From: Oscillospiraceae bacterium
GTDB taxonomy: Bacteria; Bacillota; Clostridia; Oscillospirales; Ruminococcaceae
Reading direction: 5' to 3'
DNA: 44,850 bases
NCBI GenBank assembly: GCA_030533325.1
Contig: JAUNJJ010000019.1
Location: 1 to 44,850 of the forward strand
Positions 1-7,366 of this stretch are shown here, piece by piece; position 1 is the first letter of the stretch; every line of letters starts with the position of its first letter. The notes beneath the pieces were generated by a model that was given only the letters and a program-made list of their open reading frames with translations, searched no databases and was not told the origin of the DNA. The position numbers were made by a program, and so were the translations under genes.

Positions 1-53
1 AGTTTTGTGTCAATCTGACGTAGCTGTTTTATGACAGTTGAGGTTAGCAGTAA

Positions 54-440
54 CACCTTATCGATCCGCATCAGATGAGTGAAGATGACTTCAACCGTAT
101 GCATACAAATCTGAAGGCCATTCTCAGAGCCGTTGCTTATGCTAATGATGAAAGTAAATCTGACAGATTAACAGGTATCAATGAAGAGATAACCAGATCC
201 GAGGCAGTTCTTATTAAAAAACTGACCGGTCTGAATATCAGTGTACCTAAAGGAGAAGAGGTGATAAAAATGGGTGAAGGTATTAAGAAACTCCTGGATG
301 ACAGCGAACGTGAAGGCGAAAATAAGCTTGGTGCTTTAATCAAGGCACTTGAAAATGCCGGAAGAAAGGATGATGCATTCAAAGCTGCATCAGATGCCGA
401 ATACCGCCAGAAACTGTATGCGGAATTCGGAATCGAATAA
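54..440 (+). pseudogene. C-terminal remnant of an Rpn-type (PD-(D/E)XK) recombination-promoting nuclease/transposase-like protein
   Basis: The open frame runs from a stop at 51-53 and reads LIDPHQMSEDDFNRMHTNLK near its start. That is the style of the distal half of Rpn-family proteins: a 'DPHQMS' step, a helical segment, then an acidic and basic C-terminal helix. The nuclease core that should precede it is absent. Residues that would fit just upstream occur in other frames (FMTVEVSSNT in frame 1), which points to frameshift decay. The first ATG (75) has no convincing ribosome binding site. A strong terminator follows at 475. The family call rests on remembered sequence style only; a free-standing small protein of 121 residues cannot be excluded. 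Confidence 0.4.
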
Positions 441-474
441 AGTACCGTTTTAAATTTACTTAACCTAAAACACA

Positions 475-520
475 CATCCCACCGTTTCAGCATAATTGCT
501 GTTCGGTGGGATGATTTTTT
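475..520. terminator. Intrinsic terminator between convergent genes
   Basis: A perfect 10-bp stem (CATCCCACCG, 475-484, with CGGTGGGATG, 504-513) has a second small stem in its loop (CAGCA/TGCTG) and a T-run at 515-520 on the plus strand. It lies between the Rpn remnant (+) and the galE fragment (-), so it probably serves both. Confidence 0.85.
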
Positions 521-528
521 ATTATTTG

Positions 529-1029
529 TCATTCCTTATATCCGTTCGGATTCATCTGCTGCCATTTCCAGAGGTCACGGCACATGTCTTCAAGGGTTTT
601 CTCGGTTTTCCATCCAAGCATCTTCATGGCTTTGTCTGCGTTGGCGTAGCAGTTCGGAAGGTCTCCGTCACGCCTTGGGCCGTATACGTGATTCACAGTG
701 ACTCCGTTTACCTTCTCAAATGTTTCAACGATTTCTGTAACGCTGTACGGATTGCCGGTTCCGAGGTTGAAGATTTCCACGCCTTTATTTTTCTGTGCAT
801 ATTCCACTGCTTTTACGTGACCTTTGGCAAGATCTGTTACATGGATATAGTCACGCAGACATGTACCGTCCGGGGTATCGTAATCATTTCCGAATATTGT
901 GAGGTGGTCTCTGATTCCGATTGCGGTCTGGGCTGCGCATGGCATGAGGTTGTTTGGTATTCCCTGCGGGTCTTCGCCGATGAGGCCGGTTTCGTGGGCG
1001 CCGATTGGGTTGAAGTAACGGAGGATGAG
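529..1029 (-). pseudogene. galE: UDP-glucose 4-epimerase, 5'-truncated
   Basis: The fragment is the C-terminal half of GalE (extended SDR family; interconverts UDP-glucose and UDP-galactose). It runs from LRYFNPIGAHETGLIGEDP through CLRDYIHVTDLAKGH and FNLGTGNPYSV to a normal C-terminus (MNPNGYKE). About 167 codons remain of the usual ~335. The N-terminal Rossmann fold with GxxGxxG and the catalytic YxxxK are missing. Homology stops abruptly at about 1029. Beyond it the sequence becomes AT-rich and a stop in this frame lies at 1048-1050. The ATG at 943-945 is internal to the family alignment and is not the original start. The loss is best explained by insertion or replacement by the AT-rich block to its right. 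The protein is almost certainly non-functional. Confidence 0.85.
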
Positions 1030-1079
1030 AAATTTATGTTTTTTACATTATATTTGTTCATGCATTCGTATACAACAAA

Positions 1080-1274
1080 TTAAAACTCATTACGTTTTAC
1101 ATACGCTAAGCTTTTCAGACTTTGTGATTCATTAGCACTAATTTTTACAGATATCCCATGCTCTAACCTATAAGCAGCTTTAGCTGTAACCTTTCCTTTT
1201 GGCGGATTAACTAACTTGATTTTTCCGTCTGAACTATTAAATTCCCTTGGAAGGTAACTGATTGGTTTATTCAT
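1080..1274 (-). CDS. Small hypothetical protein (64 aa), third gene of the minus-strand operon
   Basis: I do not recognise this protein. It is basic, without a membrane segment or Cys motif, and contains a PPKGKVTAKAAYRLEHG stretch. The start is well supported: on the minus strand AAGGAG lies 10 nt before the ATG at 1274. It follows the 554-residue protease-like gene by 51 nt in the same direction with no terminator between, so it is probably co-transcribed from the promoter at 3754-3782. Its stop (1080) is about 50 nt from the point where galE homology ends, so it forms the distal edge of the inserted block. It could be an inhibitor, substrate or immunity partner of the protease-like protein; that is only a suggestion from position. 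Confidence 0.5.
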   Translation of the reverse strand: MNKPISYLPREFNSSDGKIKLVNPPKGKVTAKAAYRLEHGISVKISANESQSLKSLAYVKRNEF

Positions 1275-1325
1275 TATACAAATTCTCCTTTAATTAAAGC
1301 ATATACCATTTTTAAATAAAAATTT

Positions 1326-2990
1326 TTAATATTTAAGTAAGTTTCCGGAATATCCTATAAATTTCTGATCTGTTTCAATTTCTCTCCATTCAGACATTTC
1401 TATATCATTTTGATCCGGCAACCTATAAGTCAAGTATTTTGGAAATTTCATTAAAATAAGACTTTTCGGACCACGACTTGGAGCAGATGTGGCATCAATA
1501 ATATATTCAGAAAAAGCCATTTTACTTTCATTATTATTAAAATATTCTTCTTCTCTATATAATTCACACACCCAGATAAACCTGGGCATAGGTATAGATG
1601 AATAATAATATTTCAAATCAACATCTTCATATTTTTCAACTCTGAATTTTTTCAAGCTTTTTGAAGAAGCCATAAACATCCGAAAAACTACCTTTTCATC
1701 TTTTTTTAAAATCTCTTTTGCAAAATCAGAAAAGCCAAAGTTTTCATCGAAAAGCAAATCATAAAATATAGTTTCAGCATCAACAGCATCCAAAAACATT
1801 CTTTTATATAATGGTACTGCAAAACCATCAACTAACATATTGGGGGAAAAGTCAGAAAAATTTCTTATCTGATATACCGGTACATTATCATCAACTATAA
1901 CATAGTCTTCAAAAAAATCAGCAGAATTGACTATCGGATTTTTGTATATATCATCATTTGAATTTTGTATATTAAATGGAATAAAACAATTTTTCCTTGC
2001 TTTAATATGTAATTCATTTTTTATCTTTCCATGACCTATGCACACAATAGAATGATTATCTGATGATGATGATTGAGGTGTTGATTTCAAATTAACCGCA
2101 ACGGGAATTCCAGATTCTATATAATAATGTAATACTCTTTTTAATTTATCCTTTTTTTCTAAAGAAGAAAATATATAATTATCAATTCCGGCCATTGTAT
2201 AAAGTCTTGGATCAAAACCAAACTCAGACATCACCTTGGTTAAGATTGGATATGTTGTTCCTCTGGATGGTAAAACTCTCTCAAAATTATGCTTTTCTTC
2301 ACATGAAATAATATCACTTGGGGTTGCGATTCTATAATCGTTATAAGTATTTGAATAATAATCAAATATATTAAGCATAGTAATTTCTGCACATCTCATT
2401 GTTTCCTGATCTTGAGAACGATACGGAAAAGCTTTTACATTTAGAGTTTTCCCATATATGTTTAATGTATAATCAGACACTCTCATGTAACATGAATTTT
2501 TTTCAGGCAAAATATAATGAGGAGACAGCAATGTTCTTCCTATCGCTCCACTTACTAACGGATTTATAACACAGCTTCCGATAAAATTCTCATTTAGCTT
2601 ACATAATTCTTCAGTATAAAATCTATTTATATTATAATCACCATTAAGAAAAGAAACTCGTATCGATGACCTGTCAACAGAAAAATGCTGATTTGAAAAA
2701 TACATATAGAATGTATCTCTAAAACTTTGATCAATATAATGCGGTTCAACTACCAGGGTAAATGGACAGATTATATTATTAATAAGGTTAATAAATCTAC
2801 CAATTATTGATTTGGAAAAATATTTTTCTACATCATCTTTATCTGTTTCATCTTCGTTATCTATTTGAGTGTAAAAATCTGAATACTGTTCTGAGAATAA
2901 ATATTCACATAATTCTTTAATAATTTCTTTTTTATTATCAGTCTGAACAGTATAAAACGACCAGAAACTTCTATTACAAGATTCAGACAT
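1326..2990 (-). CDS. Hypothetical 554-aa protein with papain-like (C39-like) cysteine peptidase motifs
   Basis: No family is recognised over the whole length. The middle has the pattern of a papain-fold enzyme. QDQETMRCAE has a Gln five residues before Cys200, as for an oxyanion-hole Gln and nucleophile. DNHSIVCIGHG (His313) is followed by a strand-like YVIVDDN (Asp367/Asp368), in the Cys-His-Asp order of C39-type peptidases. The N-terminal ~180 residues and C-terminal ~150 residues are unrecognised; they are rich in aromatic residues and carry no signal peptide or membrane segment, so a cytosolic enzyme is likely. The ATG at 2990 has AAGGAG about 10 nt upstream. It lies 30 nt after the 228-aa gene and 51 nt before the 64-aa gene. 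The triad assignment is inference from motifs and would need a structure model. Confidence 0.55.
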   Translation of the reverse strand: MSESCNRSFWSFYTVQTDNKKEIIKELCEYLFSEQYSDFYTQIDNEDETDKDDVEKYFSKSIIGRFINLINNIICPFTLVVEPHYIDQSFRDTFYMYFSNQHFSVDRSSIRVSFLNGDYNINRFYTEELCKLNENFIGSCVINPLVSGAIGRTLLSPHYILPEKNSCYMRVSDYTLNIYGKTLNVKAFPYRSQDQETMRCAEITMLNIFDYYSNTYNDYRIATPSDIISCEEKHNFERVLPSRGTTYPILTKVMSEFGFDPRLYTMAGIDNYIFSSLEKKDKLKRVLHYYIESGIPVAVNLKSTPQSSSSDNHSIVCIGHGKIKNELHIKARKNCFIPFNIQNSNDDIYKNPIVNSADFFEDYVIVDDNVPVYQIRNFSDFSPNMLVDGFAVPLYKRMFLDAVDAETIFYDLLFDENFGFSDFAKEILKKDEKVVFRMFMASSKSLKKFRVEKYEDVDLKYYYSSIPMPRFIWVCELYREEEYFNNNESKMAFSEYIIDATSAPSRGPKSLILMKFPKYLTYRLPDQNDIEMSEWREIETDQKFIGYSGNLLKY

Positions 2991-3020
2991 TCCTTGAACA
3001 CTCCTTATAGTATACTTTTT

Positions 3021-3707
3021 TTAATATTTAAAACGATAATGATATTTTCCATCCTGTTTTTTTTCTTTTATCAATAAAGACTTCTTTTCCAATGAAGAAA
3101 TTGAAGCATTTATCTTTTCATCATCTAAGAAATTACATTTATCACCCTGGATTTCGTAGTAATCACAATTCCATTTACTATTATGCATATTACAAGTGCA
3201 ATTCGAACTATTGGGCAGCCATTTCTTTATATCATCTATTGTAAATCCATCTTTTGAATGATGCATGTTATGTGTCATAGCCTGATAATAAATACAAAAA
3301 TCATTATCCTCCAATTTGCTTGCTTTTCTGAATATATCACAAAGTGGCACAACAACATATCTTACTACATCTGCAGTTATTCCTGTTATGGAATTATTTA
3401 TTCCTTTATCTTCAATCAGGCGTTTTACAAATCCTGAAGATATACACGTCTTAACAAGTTCCAGGACACTGTCCTTTATAAGTATATATTTTTTACCAAC
3501 CAATAATTCACTTGGTGCTTCCATTTTATTATTCCATAATTCTATATTATCATCAACATCGTAGTTATCAGTATTATTACTATACTCATTAAACAATGCA
3601 GAAAAAACAATCTGCTTTTCAATATTTAAATCATCGTTATTATTCACATCATTTATATTTTTTAATATATCATAAAATTCACTATTGGTTATATGGTAAT
3701 TTGCCAT
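3021..3707 (-). CDS. Hypothetical 228-aa protein with Cys/His cluster and winged-helix-like C-terminus
   Basis: First gene of the three-gene minus-strand operon; the start at 3707 has AAGGAG 6 nt upstream. The N-terminal ~150 residues are acidic and helical. A Cys/His cluster follows (C170, C172, H175, C181, C191) that could bind a metal. The last ~40 residues (INASISSLEKKSLLIKEKK, then a short basic strand pair) resemble the recognition part of a winged helix. The residues before the cluster (FTIDDIKKWLP) would fit the first helix of that fold. No known family is recognised. Palindromes sit over the operon promoter, so an autoregulator or sensor role for this first gene is possible but not shown. 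Confidence 0.5.
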   Translation of the reverse strand: MANYHITNSEFYDILKNINDVNNNDDLNIEKQIVFSALFNEYSNNTDNYDVDDNIELWNNKMEAPSELLVGKKYILIKDSVLELVKTCISSGFVKRLIEDKGINNSITGITADVVRYVVVPLCDIFRKASKLEDNDFCIYYQAMTHNMHHSKDGFTIDDIKKWLPNSSNCTCNMHNSKWNCDYYEIQGDKCNFLDDEKINASISSLEKKSLLIKEKKQDGKYHYRFKY

Positions 3708-3753
3708 TATCTTCTCCTTAACTTCTTAATATTATAAATATAAATACTTTTAA

Positions 3754-3782
3754 AGTATATCATATACCACTTTATTTGTCAA
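3754..3782 (-). promoter_or_regulatory. Promoter with overlapping palindromes for the 228-aa/protease-like/64-aa operon
   Basis: On the minus strand TTGACA (3777-3782) is separated by 17 nt from TATACT (3754-3759), about 45 nt upstream of the 228-aa gene. GTATATGATATAC overlaps the -10 and ATACTTTTAAAGTAT lies just downstream. Both are near-perfect palindromes that could be operators. Confidence 0.75.
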
Positions 3783-3830
3783 TTAACTCAAAAATCAAAA
3801 ACAAAAATATCACGACATTTGAATATATAC

Positions 3831-5499
3831 CCCGAATTATTGCTGTGGAAAAGTATCTTGAAAATCGAATATTTTTTCAAAAATCATTTTACGGGATAAC
3901 TGTACACTTTTGTACTGTATTATTATGGTAAATGTCTTAAGTTTGATTTTTGAAATTCGGTTTTTTGAAAATCAGGAATTATTTACGGCATTCTGATGCT
4001 TGGTGAATATGTTCAGCTGTGTATAAAGCTGTTGAATATTGATAAACGTTTCAATAAATTCTTCCTTGTGTACGCAGTTACTGCACAGCTTGAAGTATTT
4101 GTATCTGGATTTGTTTACAATTTTACCTGCAATTTTGAATACAGCCATACGTATAGTATTGGCGTTGCAGTTTCTAAGACTTTTACTCAGTGCAAACCTT
4201 CTGAACAGATTGAAGATATTGTACGCAAGTGCATGGATAAGGAATCTGTTAGCGTTTACAATCATAGACTGACTGCTGACATGACTGAATCCGAATTCGT
4301 TCTTACCTTCCTTGATGAAGTTTTCCATAGTTCCTCGTTTACAGTATGCCTTGATGAGCTGCTGAGCTTCGCTCTCCATTGAAGTAACAACGAAGGTATA
4401 CATGTAAATCATCTGACCGTGTGGTTTTTCAATCTTGAAAACAACACGTCTCGGGTGTTTCCATGAAGAAGCCTGATAATTGAATTCTCCATATGCACAT
4501 GCATAGTCCAGTGAATTAAAATCCACAGCTTTTTTCAATTTTTCAAGTGTAGCTTCTGCCTGCTGTCTGAGTATATTGTTTTCCTTGAGTCTGATTACAT
4601 AGCTTATACCATACTTTTCACAGAGATCATATATTTCCGGAGATGCAAAACCACTGTCTCCTCTGAGCATACATTTCATATCAGGATATGATTCGGTATA
4701 CTCTTTGAATATTGGTTCGAGGAAATCTGCTGCATCTTTGCTACAGTATTTTGAACCTTCGCGTAAGGCGACGCCAATGAGGTCTTTGGTTAATGAATCA
4801 TAGCAGAGCAATGGATGATATCCGACGTTCTGATAATGAAAATTGAAGGCTTTTCCTTCCTGATTACCATAAGTATCAAGCAATGTTGAATCCAGATCAA
4901 AGACAATGAATTCCGGTCTTTTAATTGCATAAGCCATTCTTCTTAACTCAGCCATTATACAGTTAATCTGCTTGATTGTAGTTTCGTCCATACGACTGAA
5001 AAACCTCGATAATGACGGCTGTGAAGCAAGGCGGTCCTTGTTAAGTGCAGTTGTGAGAACATGCTCATAAGCAAGTTCGTCAGCGTCGTTATCGTTGTAG
5101 TATGAAAGAAAAATCTGTGAAATCACCTGATGAAGATTATCTGCATCAGTATGATATCTAACTGCGGAATCCTTGGTTTTAAACATCTTAAACAGATTTT
5201 TTATACCTGTTACATGCATAAATTCTTCTATCAAAAGACCGCCGGAATCTGACGTTAAATCTCCACCATCAAAATTTAATTTCACAGAACTATTGAATTT
5301 AAATGAAAAATCGTTTATAATATTAATCATGAGAGCTTCTCCTTTGTTTTATTGTCTTTTTGTCATTTCAATTATAACAAATTTGAAGCTCTTTTTCTAT
5401 ACCCTGGCTTCACTTTTTAGGTGAAACCGAAAAAACTTTTTAAAATACATAATTATGTGGTTTAGAAGATTTTTCTTAGGCCACGATGAATAATTCAGG
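3831..5499 (-). mobile_element. IS1380-family insertion sequence (about 1.67 kb, ends tentative)
   Basis: The transposase gene lies inside ends that show an imperfect inverted repeat: CCCGAATTATTGCTGTGG at 3831 against CCTGAATTATTCATCGTGG read inward from 5499, with a shared CTT a few bases further in. The length (about 1669 bp) fits the family. No clean target duplication is visible (ATAC on the left, ATAA on the right). Part of the right end (GATGAATAATTCAG) also occurs at 6382-6395 before the second SUKH gene, so the right boundary could instead lie slightly inward. Confidence 0.6.
3972..5330 (-). CDS. IS1380-family transposase (DDE)
   Basis: Full-length DDE transposase of 452 residues. 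The N-terminus has the family hallmark LNFDGGDLTSDSGGLL (residues 18-33). The catalytic core follows: FIVFDLDSTLLDTYG (around D145), MLRGDSGFASPEIY (D225) and GTMENFIKEGKNEFGF (E336), ending in the LIHALAYNIFNLFRR helix typical of the group. There is no internal stop or frameshift, so it may be active. It sits between the AT-rich protease-like operon and the SUKH genes and reads leftward. The ATG at 5330 is preceded by AAGGAGAAGCTCTC. Confidence 0.9.
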   Translation of the reverse strand: MINIINDFSFKFNSSVKLNFDGGDLTSDSGGLLIEEFMHVTGIKNLFKMFKTKDSAVRYHTDADNLHQVISQIFLSYYNDNDADELAYEHVLTTALNKDRLASQPSLSRFFSRMDETTIKQINCIMAELRRMAYAIKRPEFIVFDLDSTLLDTYGNQEGKAFNFHYQNVGYHPLLCYDSLTKDLIGVALREGSKYCSKDAADFLEPIFKEYTESYPDMKCMLRGDSGFASPEIYDLCEKYGISYVIRLKENNILRQQAEATLEKLKKAVDFNSLDYACAYGEFNYQASSWKHPRRVVFKIEKPHGQMIYMYTFVVTSMESEAQQLIKAYCKRGTMENFIKEGKNEFGFSHVSSQSMIVNANRFLIHALAYNIFNLFRRFALSKSLRNCNANTIRMAVFKIAGKIVNKSRYKYFKLCSNCVHKEEFIETFINIQQLYTQLNIFTKHQNAVNNS

Positions 5500-5507
5500 A
5501 TAAAATA

Positions 5508-5548
5508 ATTATAGTGAAAGTCAAATTTATTTTGACGTTCACTATAAT
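5508..5548. repeat. Inverted repeat in the leader of the first SUKH gene
   Basis: Two 18-nt arms (5508-5525 and 5531-5548) pair with one mismatch around a TTTAT loop. The right arm, TTTGACGTTCACTATAAT, ends 4 nt before the AAGGAG of the SUKH gene. A close match (TTTTGACGTTCAATATAAT) occurs at 27311-27329, also as one arm of an inverted repeat, and a half-site (TATAGTGAACGTAAA) at about 41959. It could be an operator, an RNA switch over the ribosome binding site, or the end of a small repeat element. Confidence 0.65.
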
Positions 5549-5564
5549 AACTAAGGAGATTACT

Positions 5565-6017
5565 ATGATAGTACCAGATATTCCAGTAAATCAGTTGACA
5601 CATGATATTGAAAAATTAGTAGCGGCTTGCAAAATAGTGGAAAAATCTTTGTTTGATCAAGAAGGTGATTTTGTTTTTAATTCGGCTTCAACTATTGAAG
5701 AAATAAATATGTGGGAATCTAAAAATAATATTAATATTCCTTCCTCATATAAAGATTGGCTTTTGTTTTCAAATGGATCAGTTTTATATAGATCAGGACT
5801 TAAGTTTTATTCCTTGGATGATATCATAGTTGATAATGATAAGAAACCATATAATGTTCCCGATGAGTATGCAATTATAGGAGAATTTATATCTGTTGAA
5901 GAAGTATATGGTTTTTCTATTGAAACTGGGAAGTTTATGATTTTTGGGGAATATGAAGATATGGAAGAAGATGATTTTGGTTCGATATTAGATTGGGTAA
6001 CTGATGTGATTAATTAA
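5565..6017 (+). CDS. SMI1/KNR4 (SUKH) family immunity-type protein, first copy
   Basis: 150 residues. The SUKH core is seen in IPSSYKDWLLFSNGSVLYRSG followed by FYSLDDII, and the C-terminal half has EYAIIGEFI and GFSIETGKFMIFGEYED. SUKH proteins are commonly immunity partners of polymorphic or contact-dependent toxins. Here no toxin gene is adjacent, so it is an orphan. The ATG at 5565 is chosen over the upstream GTG at 5514 because AAGGAG lies at 5553-5558 with a 6-nt spacer and the GTG lies inside the inverted repeat. It is a diverged paralogue of the gene at 6412: both share the start pattern (M-x-[VI]-P-x-IP-x-N) and the FSNG core. Cytosolic; no signal peptide. Confidence 0.8.
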   Translation: MIVPDIPVNQLTHDIEKLVAACKIVEKSLFDQEGDFVFNSASTIEEINMWESKNNINIPSSYKDWLLFSNGSVLYRSGLKFYSLDDIIVDNDKKPYNVPDEYAIIGEFISVEEVYGFSIETGKFMIFGEYEDMEEDDFGSILDWVTDVIN

Positions 6018-6411
6018 TATTTCCTTGAGCCGATAACCAAAGGGTTCGTGGGAAGTATGAAGGAAAAGTAAAATGGGTAATTAAAAATATACGTTGTAAT
6101 CACTTACCTTATTGAAACATCATTAACGTCACTGTTAAGCATCAGAACAGCCTGAAGACACAAATAAGAAAATCAACTTGTTTGAATAAGCCGGTTGATA
6201 AGTATCTGTTAGTAAATAAACATATTCCAATAAATTTATTCACGTTGAATATGTGTTTGCTGGCACTTCATTCTTAGACAATTGACATTTATAAATATTA
6301 TTGATATAATATAATTGTTTGTTTTATTGATATTATATATAGTCGGAAATAATATATTTTTACTATATATAACAATAAAATGATGAATAATTCAGTAAAT
6401 AAGGAGAAAAA
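6018..6411. other. Intergenic region between the SUKH genes
   Basis: 394 nt without a credible gene. It holds an inverted repeat around AAACATATTC...GAATATGTGTTT (about 6218-6259), the promoter at 6282-6310, and an AT-rich hairpin (6331-6343 with 6362-6373, TATATATAGT/ACTATATATA) in the leader of the second SUKH gene. GATGAATAATTCAG at 6382-6395 repeats 14 nt found at the right end of the IS. Confidence 0.6.
6282..6310 (+). promoter_or_regulatory. Promoter of the second SUKH gene
   Basis: TTGACA (6282-6287), 17-nt spacer, TATAAT (6305-6310): a consensus sigma-A promoter about 100 nt upstream of the gene at 6412. The leader contains an AT-rich hairpin. Confidence 0.8.
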
Positions 6412-6882
6412 ATGTTTATTCCAAAAATTCCAGAAAATAATTTAAAATTTCAGTTAGAAGACTTGGTGAATATTGCTCAAAAACTTGAAAAAATAAAAAA
6501 GTATGAATTTAATAATCCAACCAATGACGAAGAGTTAAAAATTCTTGAGACTCGCTTGGATTTCATACTTCCCGACGAGTATAAGGATTTTTTAAGGTTT
6601 TCTAACGGATTAATTCTCAATGGATCTACAGCAGAATTTTTTAGTATAGAAGAGATAATTAAATTTTATGAAAAGAAGAAAGCAACTGATTTTCCAAGTG
6701 ATTATATTGTTATAGCTTTTTTAATTGGTGATGGTGAAGTTTTATGTGTATCTAGTGAAACAGGGAAATTTATTCGCTATTTTGATGGAGAAGAGGAGTT
6801 TTTCGATACATTTAAAGATGTATTGGAAAATATTATAGAACATATTAAAACCATTGAAGAAGATTATTTGTTAGAAGACTAA
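6412..6882 (+). CDS. SMI1/KNR4 (SUKH) family immunity-type protein, second copy
   Basis: 156 residues, with the SUKH core LPDEYKDFLRFSNGLILNG, then FFSIEEIIKFYE and VLCVSSETGKFIRYFDGE. AAGGAG (6401-6406) lies 5 nt before the ATG. It has its own promoter, and its 3' end is followed after about 12 nt by a small membrane peptide gene and a ribbon-helix-helix gene. The last residues are acidic (TIEEDYLLED). It is a paralogue of the gene at 5565, and the two together look like a small array of immunity genes kept without their toxins. Function is inferred from the family only. Confidence 0.8.
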   Translation: MFIPKIPENNLKFQLEDLVNIAQKLEKIKKYEFNNPTNDEELKILETRLDFILPDEYKDFLRFSNGLILNGSTAEFFSIEEIIKFYEKKKATDFPSDYIVIAFLIGDGEVLCVSSETGKFIRYFDGEEEFFDTFKDVLENIIEHIKTIEEDYLLED

Positions 6883-6894
6883 ATGGAGGTTAAT

Positions 6895-7002
6895 ATGGCA
6901 AAAAATTTTTTTAAAGTGATTTTAAAGGTGATTGAACTCATTGGATTGATTTCAGTTCTGATATTTTTAATTGAAAGTATTTTTGATATGGAGATTGAAT
7001 GA
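6895..7002 (+). CDS. Small membrane peptide (35 aa)
   Basis: MAKNFFKVILKVIELIGLIS starts the peptide, which continues VLIFLIESIFDMEIE. It has a basic N-terminus, one hydrophobic helix (about residues 8-26) and an acidic tail. GGAGG at 6885-6889 precedes the ATG with a good spacer. The stop overlaps the next gene's start in ATGA, so translation is probably coupled to the ribbon-helix-helix gene. The size and layout recall membrane toxins of toxin-antitoxin pairs, but no such family is recognised. Its position straight after a SUKH gene puts it in a conflict-type gene set. Confidence 0.55.
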   Translation: MAKNFFKVILKVIELIGLISVLIFLIESIFDMEIE

Positions 7003-7190
7003 TGGAGAAAGAAAAAGCTAAAAGCAGTGCACAGCAGAAATATATAAGAAATAATTATGTGAGGTTTTCGCTTGATTTGAAGCCTGATGTTCTTGAAAAA
7101 TTTAAAGAATTATGTAAACTGAACGAAACAACTCCAACAACGGAAATCAAAAAGTTTATAAACGAATACATACAGGAAAACAGCTTATAA
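6999..7190 (+). CDS. Ribbon-helix-helix (Arc/CopG-like) DNA-binding protein
   Basis: 63 residues. YVRFSLDLKPDVLEKFKELC gives the N-terminal strand and helix 1 of the fold, and TTPTTEIKKFINEYIQ gives helix 2. Such proteins act as dimeric repressors, often antitoxins. The start is the first or second ATG (6999 or 7002), overlapping the stop of the membrane peptide. A terminator follows at 7203. The inverted repeats at the ATPase promoter (7311-7342) or the leader hairpin upstream are possible targets; this is inference. Confidence 0.75.
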   Translation: MMEKEKAKSSAQQKYIRNNYVRFSLDLKPDVLEKFKELCKLNETTPTTEIKKFINEYIQENSL

Positions 7191-7202
7191 TTTTTTAATA
7201 TA

Positions 7203-7242
7203 TGCGCACATCGTGTTATAAAACCGGATGTGTGCATTTTTT
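7203..7242 (+). terminator. Intrinsic terminator after the ribbon-helix-helix gene
   Basis: TGCGCACATC (7203-7212) pairs with GATGTGTGCA (7227-7236) and is followed by six T. Confidence 0.85.
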
Positions 7243-7310
7243 CATTTACTGCTAAACTTTTTAAGATTAATTACACAAATTTATAATAAAATAAAGTTTA
7301 TAGAATCAAT

Positions 7311-7348
7311 TACACAAACTTGAAAAATAATAAAGTTTGTGTTATAAT
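7311..7348 (+). promoter_or_regulatory. Promoter and inverted repeat upstream of the DUF4143 ATPase
   Basis: TTGAAA (7320-7325), 17-nt spacer, TATAAT (7343-7348). ACACAAACTT (7311-7320) and AAGTTTGTGT (7333-7342) form a perfect 10-bp inverted repeat that spans the promoter. A related ATTACACAAA copy lies near 7270, as for cooperative operators. Transcription should start near 7355, only about 10 nt before the start codon. Confidence 0.75.
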
Positions 7349-7366
7349 ATTCCGGAGGTGAGAGTG

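Noticed and set aside
496-1083. Long plus-strand open frame over the galE region
   Set aside because: It is antisense to clear GalE coding sequence and lacks a start signal.
5530-5548. Promoter reading TTGACG...TATAAT in the inverted repeat
   Set aside because: The two boxes are only 5 nt apart, too close for a sigma-A promoter.
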